Source: Bacillota bacterium
Lineage (GTDB): Bacteria; Bacillota; Clostridia; Christensenellales; Borkfalkiaceae
Length of the DNA stretch: 12,938 bases
Reading direction: 5' to 3'
NCBI GenBank assembly: GCA_003343765.1
Contig: QAKO01000078.1
Location: 1 to 12,938, forward strand
Shown here: positions 1 through 7,072 of the stretch, piece by piece
Layout: each line of letters begins with the position of its first letter
Numbering within the stretch: the stretch's first letter is position 1
Position numbers and translations under genes: made by a program
The notes under the pieces: model-generated
Seen by the model: the letters and a program-made list of their open reading frames with translations, nothing else
Database searches by the model: none
What the model was told of the DNA's origin: nothing

Positions 1-45
1 CCGGATCCTGCCTATCCGTTCTTTTGCTCCCTCAAACAGCCGCAC
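1..45 (-). CDS. Start of an unidentified downstream gene, truncated by the left edge
   Basis: Below the alpha-galactosidase gene a GTG codon at 45-43 is preceded, six bases away, by a strong GAGGAGG-type ribosome site. From there the frame stays open for the 15 codons left in the window (MRLFEGAKERIGRIR). The peptide is charged and amphipathic, with no sign of a signal peptide. It starts 118 nt after the alpha-galactosidase stop on the same strand, so it could be the next gene of the operon. Too little is visible to name a family. The main doubt is that a purine-rich stretch can mimic a ribosome site by chance. A TTG at 47-45 in another frame shares the same ribosome site but meets a TAG at 14-12. 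Confidence 0.45.
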   Translation of the reverse strand, partial: MRLFEGAKERIGRIR

Positions 46-50
46 AATCT

Positions 51-58
51 TCCTCCTC
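51..58 (-). promoter_or_regulatory. Strong ribosome binding site
   Basis: On the minus strand this reads GAGGAGGA, nearly perfect against the anti-Shine-Dalgarno sequence. It lies six bases before the GTG at 45-43. It is the main evidence that a further gene begins at the left edge. Confidence 0.5.
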
Positions 59-87
59 TATAAAAGCAAAATTCCATTCTCAAATTA

Positions 88-106
88 CCAAAGGGCTCTC
101 CTTTGG
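88..106 (-). terminator. Perfect 7-bp hairpin after the alpha-galactosidase gene
   Basis: The inverted repeat CCAAAGG / CCTTTGG encloses a 5-base loop, 57 nt after the alpha-galactosidase stop. On the transcribed strand it is followed by TAATTTG rather than a run of T, so as a Rho-independent terminator it is weak. It may be a partial terminator or an mRNA 3'-end stabiliser between this gene and the next one. The hairpin is seen directly; its function is inferred. Confidence 0.4.
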
Positions 107-163
107 AATACGCTCCGTCCGGATCTGTTGAAAAGCCCTGTCTGCTTTTGGGCGTGGTTCGCT

Positions 164-2329
164 TCAACCGATTCGCGTAAACGTAAACATCCGCGTCACG
201 ACCTGGTTGGAATATTCGTGCATTTCCGATTCCGTAAAGAGATTTCCGAGCCGAATATTGCCATGGCATAAGGCATCGCCGTATGCCTTGAAAAAAACGG
301 GCACCGCGCCCTTTTGCGGGCGGGAGGAAACCTCATAAAGGGCGTTCGGATCCAATCCATGAAACCGCGCCCGAAAGGGAATCGCCGAGCAGCCTTTTTC
401 GAGCAATGCAACGACAGCCACGGCGCGAGATTTGTCTTCCGAAACGAAGATCCACCCCGAGGCTTCCCCGTCAAACACGCTGTCCGTCCGATAATAACGG
501 CCGAATTGCATCACTTCACGCCATTGTTTATAAAAAACAACCTGCGCACGGACGGTTTCAAGCATTTCTTCACTCAATGCCGTAATATCGCATTCATAGC
601 CGAAGGCCCCTGCCGACGCCACGGAAAAACGCGTATCGGGCGAAGAACTGTTGAACGTATGCGGATTGGGCGAAGCGCCTACATGCGCCCCCATCGACGA
701 CTGCGGATACCCGTAAAGCGTGCCTTCCTGGATGGCAAGGCGGCTGCGGGCATCCGTGTTGTCACTCGCCCAAATTTGCGGCGTAAAACAAAGCATGCCC
801 AAATCGTACCTGTTGCCGCCGCTCGCACAACTTTCGATGAGCAGCTTCGGATATTTTTTTGTGATCGTATCAAGCACCTCGTACAGACCGAGCGTATATC
901 TGTAAAACAGTTCTTCCGCACCCGGCAAATCGAAAATACCGCGGTTGCAGTCCCATTTTAGATACGATGCCCCGCTTTCCTCGACCACCGATGAGATTGC
1001 CTCGATCATGTATTGGCGGACTTTCGGATTTGTCAGATCAAGCACGCGCTGATGCCGTATTTCCATCGTTTCTTTTTGCGGCACGGAAAGGACATACTCC
1101 GGATGCGCACGGAACAGATCACTGTCTTTGCTGATCATCTCCGGTTCCATCCAGATCCCGAACATAAGCCCGCTTTTACGAACTTTATCCGCAAATTCAC
1201 GCAACGTACCCCCCATTTTCTGACGATTGACTTTCCAGTCGCCGAGAGAACAGGTATCGTCGTCCCTCTTTCCGAACCATCCGTCGTCCAGCACAAAGAG
1301 CTCAATCCCGACTTGCGCCGCACGGCGGCAGAATTCCATCAGCTTTTTCTGATCGAAAGAAAAGAGAAAACCTTCCCAACTGTTGATCAGAATCGGGCGC
1401 GCCTTTTTCTTCCATTCGCCGCGGACAATGTGTTCCGCCGCAAACGCGCGCATCTGTTCACATACCTCGGCTTCTTCCTCTCTGCGCACAAAAACCGCTT
1501 CCGGAGCTTCAAACGTTTCACCCGGATCAAGTTTGTAATTAAAAAGATAATCGTTGATCCCCGAAAGAAGCCGCAATCCGCTCAACGGAGAAAGGTCAAA
1601 GATCTGCCTGTGATTTCCCGACCAGACAAGATTACAGGCAATACAACCGCCCCGATTATTTCGATTGCGGGCGATCACATAGGGATTGTGCGCGTTGGAA
1701 GAAAGCCCTGCAAAACTTGCGGCAGACAAACTTCCCCCGCGCAGAAGAGTACGATGCGGACAGCGCTCACGCTGGGACGCGCCGTCCAGCGTGACAGCTT
1801 CCCAATCCCCTTTCCCGAGATCCAGCTGCAAACTCATGCAACGGCGGATATGCACAGATTTTTCTCCCGTATTGCGCAGGCGGACGGATGTCGCAATGAC
1901 ATCGCTGTCTTTGAATACCGTAAAATACTGTATAATTTCCAGCCCAATGCTGTCCTTATAGCACAATATAAGGCTCTCGCCCTCGCCGTAGGAAGACGGG
2001 AGCGAACTTTGAAAAAGAGGCTTTCCTTTTTGCACCTTTGCATCAAAAAGAACGGGGCGCAACGTTCCCGACCCGTCGGCGGCTACAATATGCAGCATCG
2101 TTTCGCGGTTGCTGCCGTCACCGCTTGAAGAAAGAACGCACGCGTTGCTGCATACGTCGTCTGCGGAAGATAAGGGCACCCCGTCTGTTCCTGAGCCGAA
2201 ATACGAATAATCTTCCGCGTCCCGTAACCGCTCGCCGTAATAGATAATTTCAGGCAAGTCTTTTAACTGCAGAAGGAGCGTGGTGTGCAAAGTATCAAGT
2301 TTTGCGTAAGTATGTTGTATGCGAATCAC
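164..2329 (-). CDS. Alpha-galactosidase, glycoside hydrolase family 36
   Basis: Hydrolyses terminal alpha-linked galactose from oligosaccharides (raffinose-type sugars, galactomannan fragments or alpha-Gal-capped glycans) with retention of configuration. At 721 residues it has the usual length of the large bacterial GH36 enzymes. The N-terminal beta-supersandwich spans about 1-300 and the TIM barrel about 310-640, followed by a small C-terminal beta domain. Visible family motifs are DDGWFG at 348-353, WMEPEMIS near 393-400, the nucleophile motif KWDCN with D460, the galactose-binding CASGGNRYD at 501-509, and ASDNTDA with acid/base candidate D523. No signal peptide is present, so it should act in the cytoplasm. 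The GTG start at 2329 is chosen because AGAGAGG precedes it by 8 bases. It is the last complete gene of the series, 144 nt behind the TIM-barrel gene. Family assignment is very secure; the natural substrate is not known. Confidence 0.96.
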   Translation of the reverse strand: MIRIQHTYAKLDTLHTTLLLQLKDLPEIIYYGERLRDAEDYSYFGSGTDGVPLSSADDVCSNACVLSSSGDGSNRETMLHIVAADGSGTLRPVLFDAKVQKGKPLFQSSLPSSYGEGESLILCYKDSIGLEIIQYFTVFKDSDVIATSVRLRNTGEKSVHIRRCMSLQLDLGKGDWEAVTLDGASQRERCPHRTLLRGGSLSAASFAGLSSNAHNPYVIARNRNNRGGCIACNLVWSGNHRQIFDLSPLSGLRLLSGINDYLFNYKLDPGETFEAPEAVFVRREEEAEVCEQMRAFAAEHIVRGEWKKKARPILINSWEGFLFSFDQKKLMEFCRRAAQVGIELFVLDDGWFGKRDDDTCSLGDWKVNRQKMGGTLREFADKVRKSGLMFGIWMEPEMISKDSDLFRAHPEYVLSVPQKETMEIRHQRVLDLTNPKVRQYMIEAISSVVEESGASYLKWDCNRGIFDLPGAEELFYRYTLGLYEVLDTITKKYPKLLIESCASGGNRYDLGMLCFTPQIWASDNTDARSRLAIQEGTLYGYPQSSMGAHVGASPNPHTFNSSSPDTRFSVASAGAFGYECDITALSEEMLETVRAQVVFYKQWREVMQFGRYYRTDSVFDGEASGWIFVSEDKSRAVAVVALLEKGCSAIPFRARFHGLDPNALYEVSSRPQKGAVPVFFKAYGDALCHGNIRLGNLFTESEMHEYSNQVVTRMFTFTRIG

Positions 2330-2337
2330 TGTTGTTT

Positions 2338-2343
2338 CCTCTC
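2338..2343 (-). promoter_or_regulatory. Ribosome binding site fixing the GTG start of the alpha-galactosidase
   Basis: The minus strand reads GAGAGG, 8 bases before the GTG at 2329-2327. An ATG at 2348-2346 overlaps this site in another frame and is not the start of this protein. The site supports the non-ATG start. Confidence 0.6.
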
Positions 2344-2354
2344 TTCATCCTTTT

Positions 2355-2384
2355 CAACGCGGCGCCCGAACAGATGCCACGTTG
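2355..2384 (-). promoter_or_regulatory. 8-bp hairpin just before the alpha-galactosidase ribosome site
   Basis: On the transcribed strand CAACGTGG and CCGCGTTG pair over 8 bp (one G-U pair) around a 14-base loop, ending about 11 bases before the ribosome site. No T-run follows, so it is not a standard terminator. It could tune translation or protect a processed mRNA 5' end. The structure is visible; the role is inference. The rest of the 144-nt gap holds a second small inverted repeat at 2439-2460 (GCCGCA / TGCGGC). Confidence 0.35.
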
Positions 2385-2473
2385 CTTTGTTTCACAAAAT
2401 TTTTTTGCCGCAGAATCCGAACGTTCTTTTCACCGAACGCCGCAAACCGCAATCTGCGGCCGATGTGTCCGCG

Positions 2474-4618
2474 TCATTTTTTCGATTTCGTTCGCCGTTT
2501 TTCCGCTTCTTCCGTCTCACACGCAAGCCCGTACAGATTCAAAAGTTTTTCTTTCAGAGAACGTGACGTATAAAAATAGTGGTTGGAGGCTTCATACCCG
2601 ATTTTTCCGTCCAGCTTTTGCAGCATTAACAACTCTTTCGTTTTCTCTGCCGCGCGAGCCAAAACTTCCTTTATTTCCGCCGCATTTCTCTCCCTGTCCC
2701 GCTTCAGATACGAAAAGAGCGTCTGATCGTAATCCGCTGAAAAATGCAGATATTCCGCAAAGGCATACCGCCATATTTCAGAAATCTTATCGTCTTTCCC
2801 CTTGATCTTTTTTAAAACCGAAATCCCCTTCTCCAAACCGTTGAGCAGTTTTTTCATCTGGGAAAGATACACCTCATAAGGATACGGCTCTGTCCAATGC
2901 TCGTAATCGTCGAAAGAATAGCTGACCATTGCCGATTCTTTTTCGTCCCTTTCCAGATCCCACAGATTGGCATATCCGTGCGTTTTCGGAGAGTAATACA
3001 AAGACTGTATGCTGAAAGGATAGTTTTCGAAACCTTCGCACAGAAACTTCACCGCTTCGTGAACCGCATCGGCATTTTCGCGGAACGTCTTTTCATACCA
3101 TCCGCCGAGGGTTTCCCCTTCTCCGAACGATCTGACCATGTCCAGCGCAAGAGACGGCCAGCCGCCCAGCGTCCACGACAGCATATAGTTTTTTACACCG
3201 ACGGGGCGGAGATTTTCAAGATGCTTCCACACAAGATCGAATACGGGAAAATACGGAACGGCAGAACACTCCCAGCTGTTGTTGACCTGGATTTTCGCGT
3301 ACGTTTTGTGCCCCCTTTCCTTTGCATGTTCCAACAGCCTGCGGCTGATTGCGCTCGGCCCCGGATTGGACAGGGAATAGTCGATGATCTTTGACTTTAT
3401 CCCGCCCTTTTCGATCGGCAGGCCGTACTCACTCACGCAAAGGACGGAAATGTCTTTGTCCAGAAGATCGATGCCTTTACGCGCATCTTCCTCCGTCCAA
3501 CCCATAAAATCCGACCATCCCCACAGATTTGCGATCAGTTCGGCACCGCTTTTGCTGTCGCGCATTGCTTTTGCAATGATGTTGTTTACTTCAGCCGACT
3601 GTTCATAGGCGGTCATATCTTTGCACCTGGGACAATTTCCGCCCTTGAGCGAATGACAATGCGTAAGATTTTCGGACATCGTGATCGTCATGACCCCGCC
3701 GATACCGTTTACCTGCGAAAAAAGATCGAATACGGCATCGTAAAGATATTCCCTCACTTTATCCGTTCCCATGCACAGCGCCGAAAACGCGCCGACCTCG
3801 GCGCCTTTGATCTCTTCCTGCCCCTTAAAATCTTCCGTCTTCATGCAGCGTGGCTCGTTCAGATAAAGGAAAACCTTGATCCCGAAACGGGCGCATCTGT
3901 CCACAAGCTCTTGCAGGTTCTTCCTCCTCGGAAGATATCTTTCCCCCAGGTCTTTGAACGGAAACGGAGAAAGATCGGTAAGAAGAGCGTGAAACCAAAG
4001 TCCGTTTACCCCGACGCCCGCATATGCGCGCAAAAGATCGTCCGGCAAATAACTTCTGCTGTCCGCGGCGAAGGTATCGCCGCACGGCGTAATATATCCG
4101 TGGATGATACGGCTGTCCAAACAGGCTGCCGCCCCATCGGACATATTCCGAAAATCGAAAAAACGGAACGCTTCCGCTTCCTCTTCGCCGCAGGAATTGA
4201 GAATTTTTGCGGCAACCGCCGTTTGCTCTTCTTCCTGCGCACTGAGCGGGGTATATTTCACTTTTTCGCAAAAAGGCTTTGCGTTACACAGTTTTACGTA
4301 CAAAAAATCTTCTTCTTTGATAATATAGTCCAATCTTTCCTGCGTCCAGCCGAGCAATTGCGCAAGCTGTTCGTAATCCAACAAAAACCAGTTGTTTTTG
4401 ATGACCGTGATATACCCCGATTTCAGCCATTCCGGATGAAAAGATATATTCCCCAGTCCTAATTTTGCCGCTTCCGCACGAACCGTCTGCCTGTCTGTCC
4501 CCAAAACCTGCGCAAGCCTGTCTTCATCCACAAACCCGTAGTTGCGGTACAGCACCGCCTGCCAGCGCGCAGGAAAATTCAGCCGCGGCTGTTTCATTTT
4601 TTCTGCTTTCAAAAACAT
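2474..4618 (-). CDS. Uncharacterised TIM-barrel glycosidase-like protein with HTH-like N-terminus
   Basis: I cannot assign a named family. Numbering here is from an in-frame TTG at 4633; the chosen ATG at 4618 is codon 6, because the purine-rich GGGTGAAGGG lies just before it, giving 714 residues. Residues ~34-60 (LAQVLGTDRQTVRAEAAKLG) and ~86-112 (LAQLLGWTQERLDYII) each look like helix-turn-helix units. Residues ~175-500 read as a TIM barrel of the GH20/DUF4838 type: GVNGLWFHALL at 208-218, IKVFLYLNEPRC at 252-263, and an acidic residue plus Cys cluster (E321, C326, C334, C337). Aromatic-rich strands follow (IANLWGWSDFMGW, 367-379; MLSWTLGGWPSL, 484-495). About 515-700 is mainly helical. There is no signal peptide, so it is likely cytoplasmic. 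It lies 35 nt behind the creatininase-like gene and upstream of the alpha-galactosidase. The best guess is a hexosaminidase-like glycosidase; function is unproven. Confidence 0.85.
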   Translation of the reverse strand: MFLKAEKMKQPRLNFPARWQAVLYRNYGFVDEDRLAQVLGTDRQTVRAEAAKLGLGNISFHPEWLKSGYITVIKNNWFLLDYEQLAQLLGWTQERLDYIIKEEDFLYVKLCNAKPFCEKVKYTPLSAQEEEQTAVAAKILNSCGEEEAEAFRFFDFRNMSDGAAACLDSRIIHGYITPCGDTFAADSRSYLPDDLLRAYAGVGVNGLWFHALLTDLSPFPFKDLGERYLPRRKNLQELVDRCARFGIKVFLYLNEPRCMKTEDFKGQEEIKGAEVGAFSALCMGTDKVREYLYDAVFDLFSQVNGIGGVMTITMSENLTHCHSLKGGNCPRCKDMTAYEQSAEVNNIIAKAMRDSKSGAELIANLWGWSDFMGWTEEDARKGIDLLDKDISVLCVSEYGLPIEKGGIKSKIIDYSLSNPGPSAISRRLLEHAKERGHKTYAKIQVNNSWECSAVPYFPVFDLVWKHLENLRPVGVKNYMLSWTLGGWPSLALDMVRSFGEGETLGGWYEKTFRENADAVHEAVKFLCEGFENYPFSIQSLYYSPKTHGYANLWDLERDEKESAMVSYSFDDYEHWTEPYPYEVYLSQMKKLLNGLEKGISVLKKIKGKDDKISEIWRYAFAEYLHFSADYDQTLFSYLKRDRERNAAEIKEVLARAAEKTKELLMLQKLDGKIGYEASNHYFYTSRSLKEKLLNLYGLACETEEAEKRRTKSKK

Positions 4619-4653
4619 ATTCCCTTCACCCAATGCCCGACTGCCCTGCTTGC

Positions 4654-5397
4654 TCAGCCGATCCTCTGTTTAAGATATTCCAAAGAGAGCCGTACCATCT
4701 TTTTGCCGAGTTCCGGATTTGCCTCCCGCGAACTCTGCGTAAACCAATGTTTAACGTCTTCGATCCTCGAAAGATCCACGCAATCCGGATAGAGCGCCAT
4801 CAGCAGGGAACATTCAAACTTCCCCGCATGATCGTACCCCGTGGCATTTTGGACGGCCGTATCCATCGTGGGTATCACCTGGATCCAGTTGAAAGGATTG
4901 TTTGCCCCCTCCAGCTGCTCGTAATAGCTTGCATACCGCTCGCTTCCCCACCATCCCTGGCCGTATATTTTTTCCAGATACTCCATCGTCGCCCGCTTTG
5001 CCGCCAAACGGTAGCAAAGCGTCATGGGCATTTCGCTTTCCTGCTCAAACTGATGGTGAATGACGACATAAATATTTCTAAATCCCGCATTCAGAAGGCT
5101 TTTGAATACATAATACACGTAATTTTCAAAAGCACGTTCCTCCACATGAACGGTTCCGCTTTTTTCGTCCCCTACGGCATAGCTCGACGGGCTGTAATGA
5201 ATAGAGGGAGCAATCATGATCTCCTTTTCATCGGCAAGTTTTTCCAACAGTCCCTCGACGATAAGCGTATCACAGCCGTACGAACACTGCGGCCCATGAT
5301 ATTCCACCGTCCCGCCCGCGATCACCAGCGGAATATTCTTTTCCTGCACTTCCCCGATCTCACGGGGAAAACATCTTTCATACCTGTATTTTTTCAT
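4654..5397 (-). CDS. Creatininase-family metal-dependent amidohydrolase
   Basis: A 247-residue protein of the creatininase (creatinine amidohydrolase) superfamily, whose members open cyclic amides or act on related ring compounds using a two-metal site. Near the N-terminus VIAGGTVEYHGPQCSYGCDT (25-44) is the family signature, supplying E32, H34 and D43. H114/H115 of IHHQFEQ stands where most members have NGHGGN. DHAGKFECS (189-197) matches the HAGxxE motif with H190 and E195. The metal site therefore looks intact, although the H115 loop departs from the usual Gly-rich form. No export signal is seen. The ATG start is supported by GAGG 7 bases upstream. It follows the ASRT-like gene by 41 nt. 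True creatininase activity is only one option, since the superfamily also contains enzymes of cofactor and cyclitol metabolism; the carbohydrate setting argues against simple creatinine use. Confidence 0.88.
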   Translation of the reverse strand: MKKYRYERCFPREIGEVQEKNIPLVIAGGTVEYHGPQCSYGCDTLIVEGLLEKLADEKEIMIAPSIHYSPSSYAVGDEKSGTVHVEERAFENYVYYVFKSLLNAGFRNIYVVIHHQFEQESEMPMTLCYRLAAKRATMEYLEKIYGQGWWGSERYASYYEQLEGANNPFNWIQVIPTMDTAVQNATGYDHAGKFECSLLMALYPDCVDLSRIEDVKHWFTQSSREANPELGKKMVRLSLEYLKQRIG

Positions 5398-5438
5398 GTA
5401 TGCACCTCGCTTCTTCCTGTTGCTCTGCGACAGTCCTT

Positions 5439-5807
5439 TTATTCGCTATAACCCAAAGTCGTATAATATGCCAGATTTACCTGCCTGTTGTCAAGCCTTC
5501 CGTACTGCACTACAATGTTTCCGTCGCTCTCGATTTTCATGGCGTATTGCGTTTCAAACGGTACAACATAACCGCTCATATCCGACGGCTCGTTCATTCT
5601 GAAACATCTGACACTTTTTGCTTTTACCGTCCATTCTATTTTATCGTAACAGGGCTGATCGGTAAAATACAGCGTCACCTTTATCTTAACATCTCTTTCA
5701 TTGTCATTGACAACGATCACCGATTCGTGCCCCTTTAAAACCCCTTCTCCCTTTTCGGGCAGTTCACAATCGGGAATGATCCAGTTTTTCTTGCCCATCG
5801 CTTCCAT
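5439..5807 (-). CDS. ASRT-superfamily small-molecule (sugar) binding protein
   Basis: A 122-residue protein that I recognise as a homologue of the Anabaena sensory rhodopsin transducer (PF07100 type). Matching features in order are W8-x-I-P-D near the start, the central HESVIVVNDNERDVKIKVTL (about 26-45), YFTDQP, the PA-R-like turn KAKSVRCFRMNE, then DGNIVVQYGRLDNRQ (about 94-108) near the C-terminus. The last segment mirrors the conserved VVQ-x-x-RLDSRQ stretch of the family. The fold is a small beta-sandwich. No rhodopsin is present here, as in many bacteria with this family. Published context analysis (de Souza, Iyer and Aravind) proposed that these domains sense sugars, which fits this locus. 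It starts 2 nt after the M24 stop, with GGAG inside the last M24 codons, so the two are translationally linked. It may sense a ligand or act as an enzyme partner. Confidence 0.85.
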   Translation of the reverse strand: MEAMGKKNWIIPDCELPEKGEGVLKGHESVIVVNDNERDVKIKVTLYFTDQPCYDKIEWTVKAKSVRCFRMNEPSDMSGYVVPFETQYAMKIESDGNIVVQYGRLDNRQVNLAYYTTLGYSE

Positions 5808-5809
5808 AT

Positions 5810-6982
5810 TTAAAACTCCAGCTCGATGATTCCTTTTTTCAGATAATTGCTGAAAGATTCATACCCGTCTTTTTTGACCACGATGCCCTTTTCCCAACGG
5901 CAGCCGAACGTATCGCCCGAAATAAAGGTATCCACTTGGAAAGTCATGTTCTCTTCCAGCCTGTAATCGCTCGTCGTTTCCATCCAGGGCGCTTCCACCT
6001 CGATCATGCCCGTCCCGTGGCAGGGCCCGTACACATAATTTTCGGCGTACCCGTTCTCTGTGTACAGCTTGTAAAAAGCCTTTGCGATGTCGGACGCAAC
6101 CACGCCCGCTTTGATTTTTTCGCAAGTCCAGTCATGCGCTCTTTTACAAAATTCCACAAGCTCGCGGCGTTTTCCCTCCAGCTTCCCCATTATAACGGGC
6201 AAGCCGATCGCCGGAGAATATCCGTCGATTTTCGCCGAAAGATTCAGCTGTACGATGTCCCCCTTTTTGATGGTTCGATAACTCGAACGGCTGATCGCAT
6301 GACGGGTCGATTCTTCACTGAATACATACATGGGAAGCCCCTCGTATTCCGCGCCGTTTTCGTAGATCACGCGCTGCGCGACGCCCACCATTTCAAGCTC
6401 GGTCACACCCGGCTTTAAATTCTTTATCACTTCATCCGTCGCAAGTTCGATGATCCTGAACCCCTCTTTGATGCACGCAAGTTCGTTCACGCTTTTGATT
6501 TTGCGAAGATCGACCATAATATCGTTGCATTTCACGATTTCCGCCTTCGGATACGCTTCTTTCAGCCCCTCATAAATGGGAAGAGTGCATTCCACATACG
6601 ACCCTAAACCGATTTTGATGTTTTCCGAAGATACGCCAATCGATTTGAACACATCTCTGAACCCGGATGCCTTGACTTCGGGATAGGCAGGATCTGCCGA
6701 CTCTCTAAATTCTTTTAATACAAAAATCTTATCGATTTTTCCGAAATCTTTGGCAAAAATCGCCGATTCCGGGCCGACCATCAGCGCCGCATCGCCGTTT
6801 GCCGAAATCGCGACGCCCGCCCTTTCAAACAACGGCCAAAAACCGGAAAAATACCGCGCATTCGCATAATCGCTTTCCGTTGAACACACTACCATTACGT
6901 CCAGGCCCCTCGCCTGTACCATCTTTGCCGCTTTTGCTATTCTTTCACGGTATTCTTCATCGGGAATACAAATTCTTTTCAT
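5810..6982 (-). CDS. M24 creatinase/prolidase-fold protein with degenerate metal site
   Basis: A 390-residue two-domain protein: an N-terminal creatinase-type domain (~10-155) and a C-terminal pita-bread domain (~163-385). Classical M24 peptidases bind two metals through D, D, H, E, E. Here the first Asp is N247 (VQLNLSA), the second is A258 (GYSPAIG), the His is kept as H322 (GPCHGTG), the next Glu is D351 (MTFQVDTF) and the last Glu is kept as E364 (CRWEKG). H228 (STRHAI) corresponds to the active-site His shared with creatinase. Losing both Asp ligands resembles creatinase, which works without metal, more than a peptidase. It may therefore be a creatinase-like hydrolase of a guanidino or other C-N compound, or a non-catalytic binder. 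The ATG is preceded by GAGG at 8 bases. It overlaps functionally with the next gene, whose ribosome site lies in its last codons. No export signal. Confidence 0.9.
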   Translation of the reverse strand: MKRICIPDEEYRERIAKAAKMVQARGLDVMVVCSTESDYANARYFSGFWPLFERAGVAISANGDAALMVGPESAIFAKDFGKIDKIFVLKEFRESADPAYPEVKASGFRDVFKSIGVSSENIKIGLGSYVECTLPIYEGLKEAYPKAEIVKCNDIMVDLRKIKSVNELACIKEGFRIIELATDEVIKNLKPGVTELEMVGVAQRVIYENGAEYEGLPMYVFSEESTRHAISRSSYRTIKKGDIVQLNLSAKIDGYSPAIGLPVIMGKLEGKRRELVEFCKRAHDWTCEKIKAGVVASDIAKAFYKLYTENGYAENYVYGPCHGTGMIEVEAPWMETTSDYRLEENMTFQVDTFISGDTFGCRWEKGIVVKKDGYESFSNYLKKGIIELEF

Positions 6983-7072
6983 TTTTCAATCCTCGCTTTT
7001 TTCTTTATTCTTTACCGCCGCTTCCTGCCTTTGTCTTTGCAAATGCGTTGACGGTTTTGATAATAATGACGA
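6983..7072 (-). other. Short intergenic stretch without a visible terminator
   Basis: The 90 nt between the DUF4838 gene and the M24 gene contain only the M24 ribosome site (GAGG, 6991-6994) and AT-rich sequence. I see no hairpin with a T-run, which favours read-through from the glycosidase gene into the M24/ASRT/creatininase block. Confidence 0.5.

Noticed and set aside
12..269. 85-codon minus-strand frame overlapping the end of the alpha-galactosidase
   Set aside because: It overlaps the conserved gene in another frame and its composition is not protein-like. The ribosome site at 51-58 serves the GTG at 45 instead.
1013..2128. 371-codon plus-strand frame opposite the alpha-galactosidase
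   Set aside because: It is antisense to clear GH36 motifs, is rich in Arg, His and Phe, and has no recognisable domain.
2474..4618. A transcription factor identity for the HTH-like protein
   Set aside because: Most of the protein is a TIM-barrel-like core with enzyme-like motifs, and the HTH-like segments may be only a helical cap. DNA binding is left as a question.
5439..5807. A light-sensing system based on the rhodopsin transducer homologue
   Set aside because: No rhodopsin gene or any seven-helix membrane protein occurs in the window, and the family is widespread in bacteria that lack rhodopsin.
4654..6982. A plain creatinine/creatine nutrient pathway
   Set aside because: No sarcosine or methylhydantoin enzymes and no transporter are nearby, the creatininase-like His loop is atypical, and all other neighbours are carbohydrate genes. 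Kept only as one possibility.
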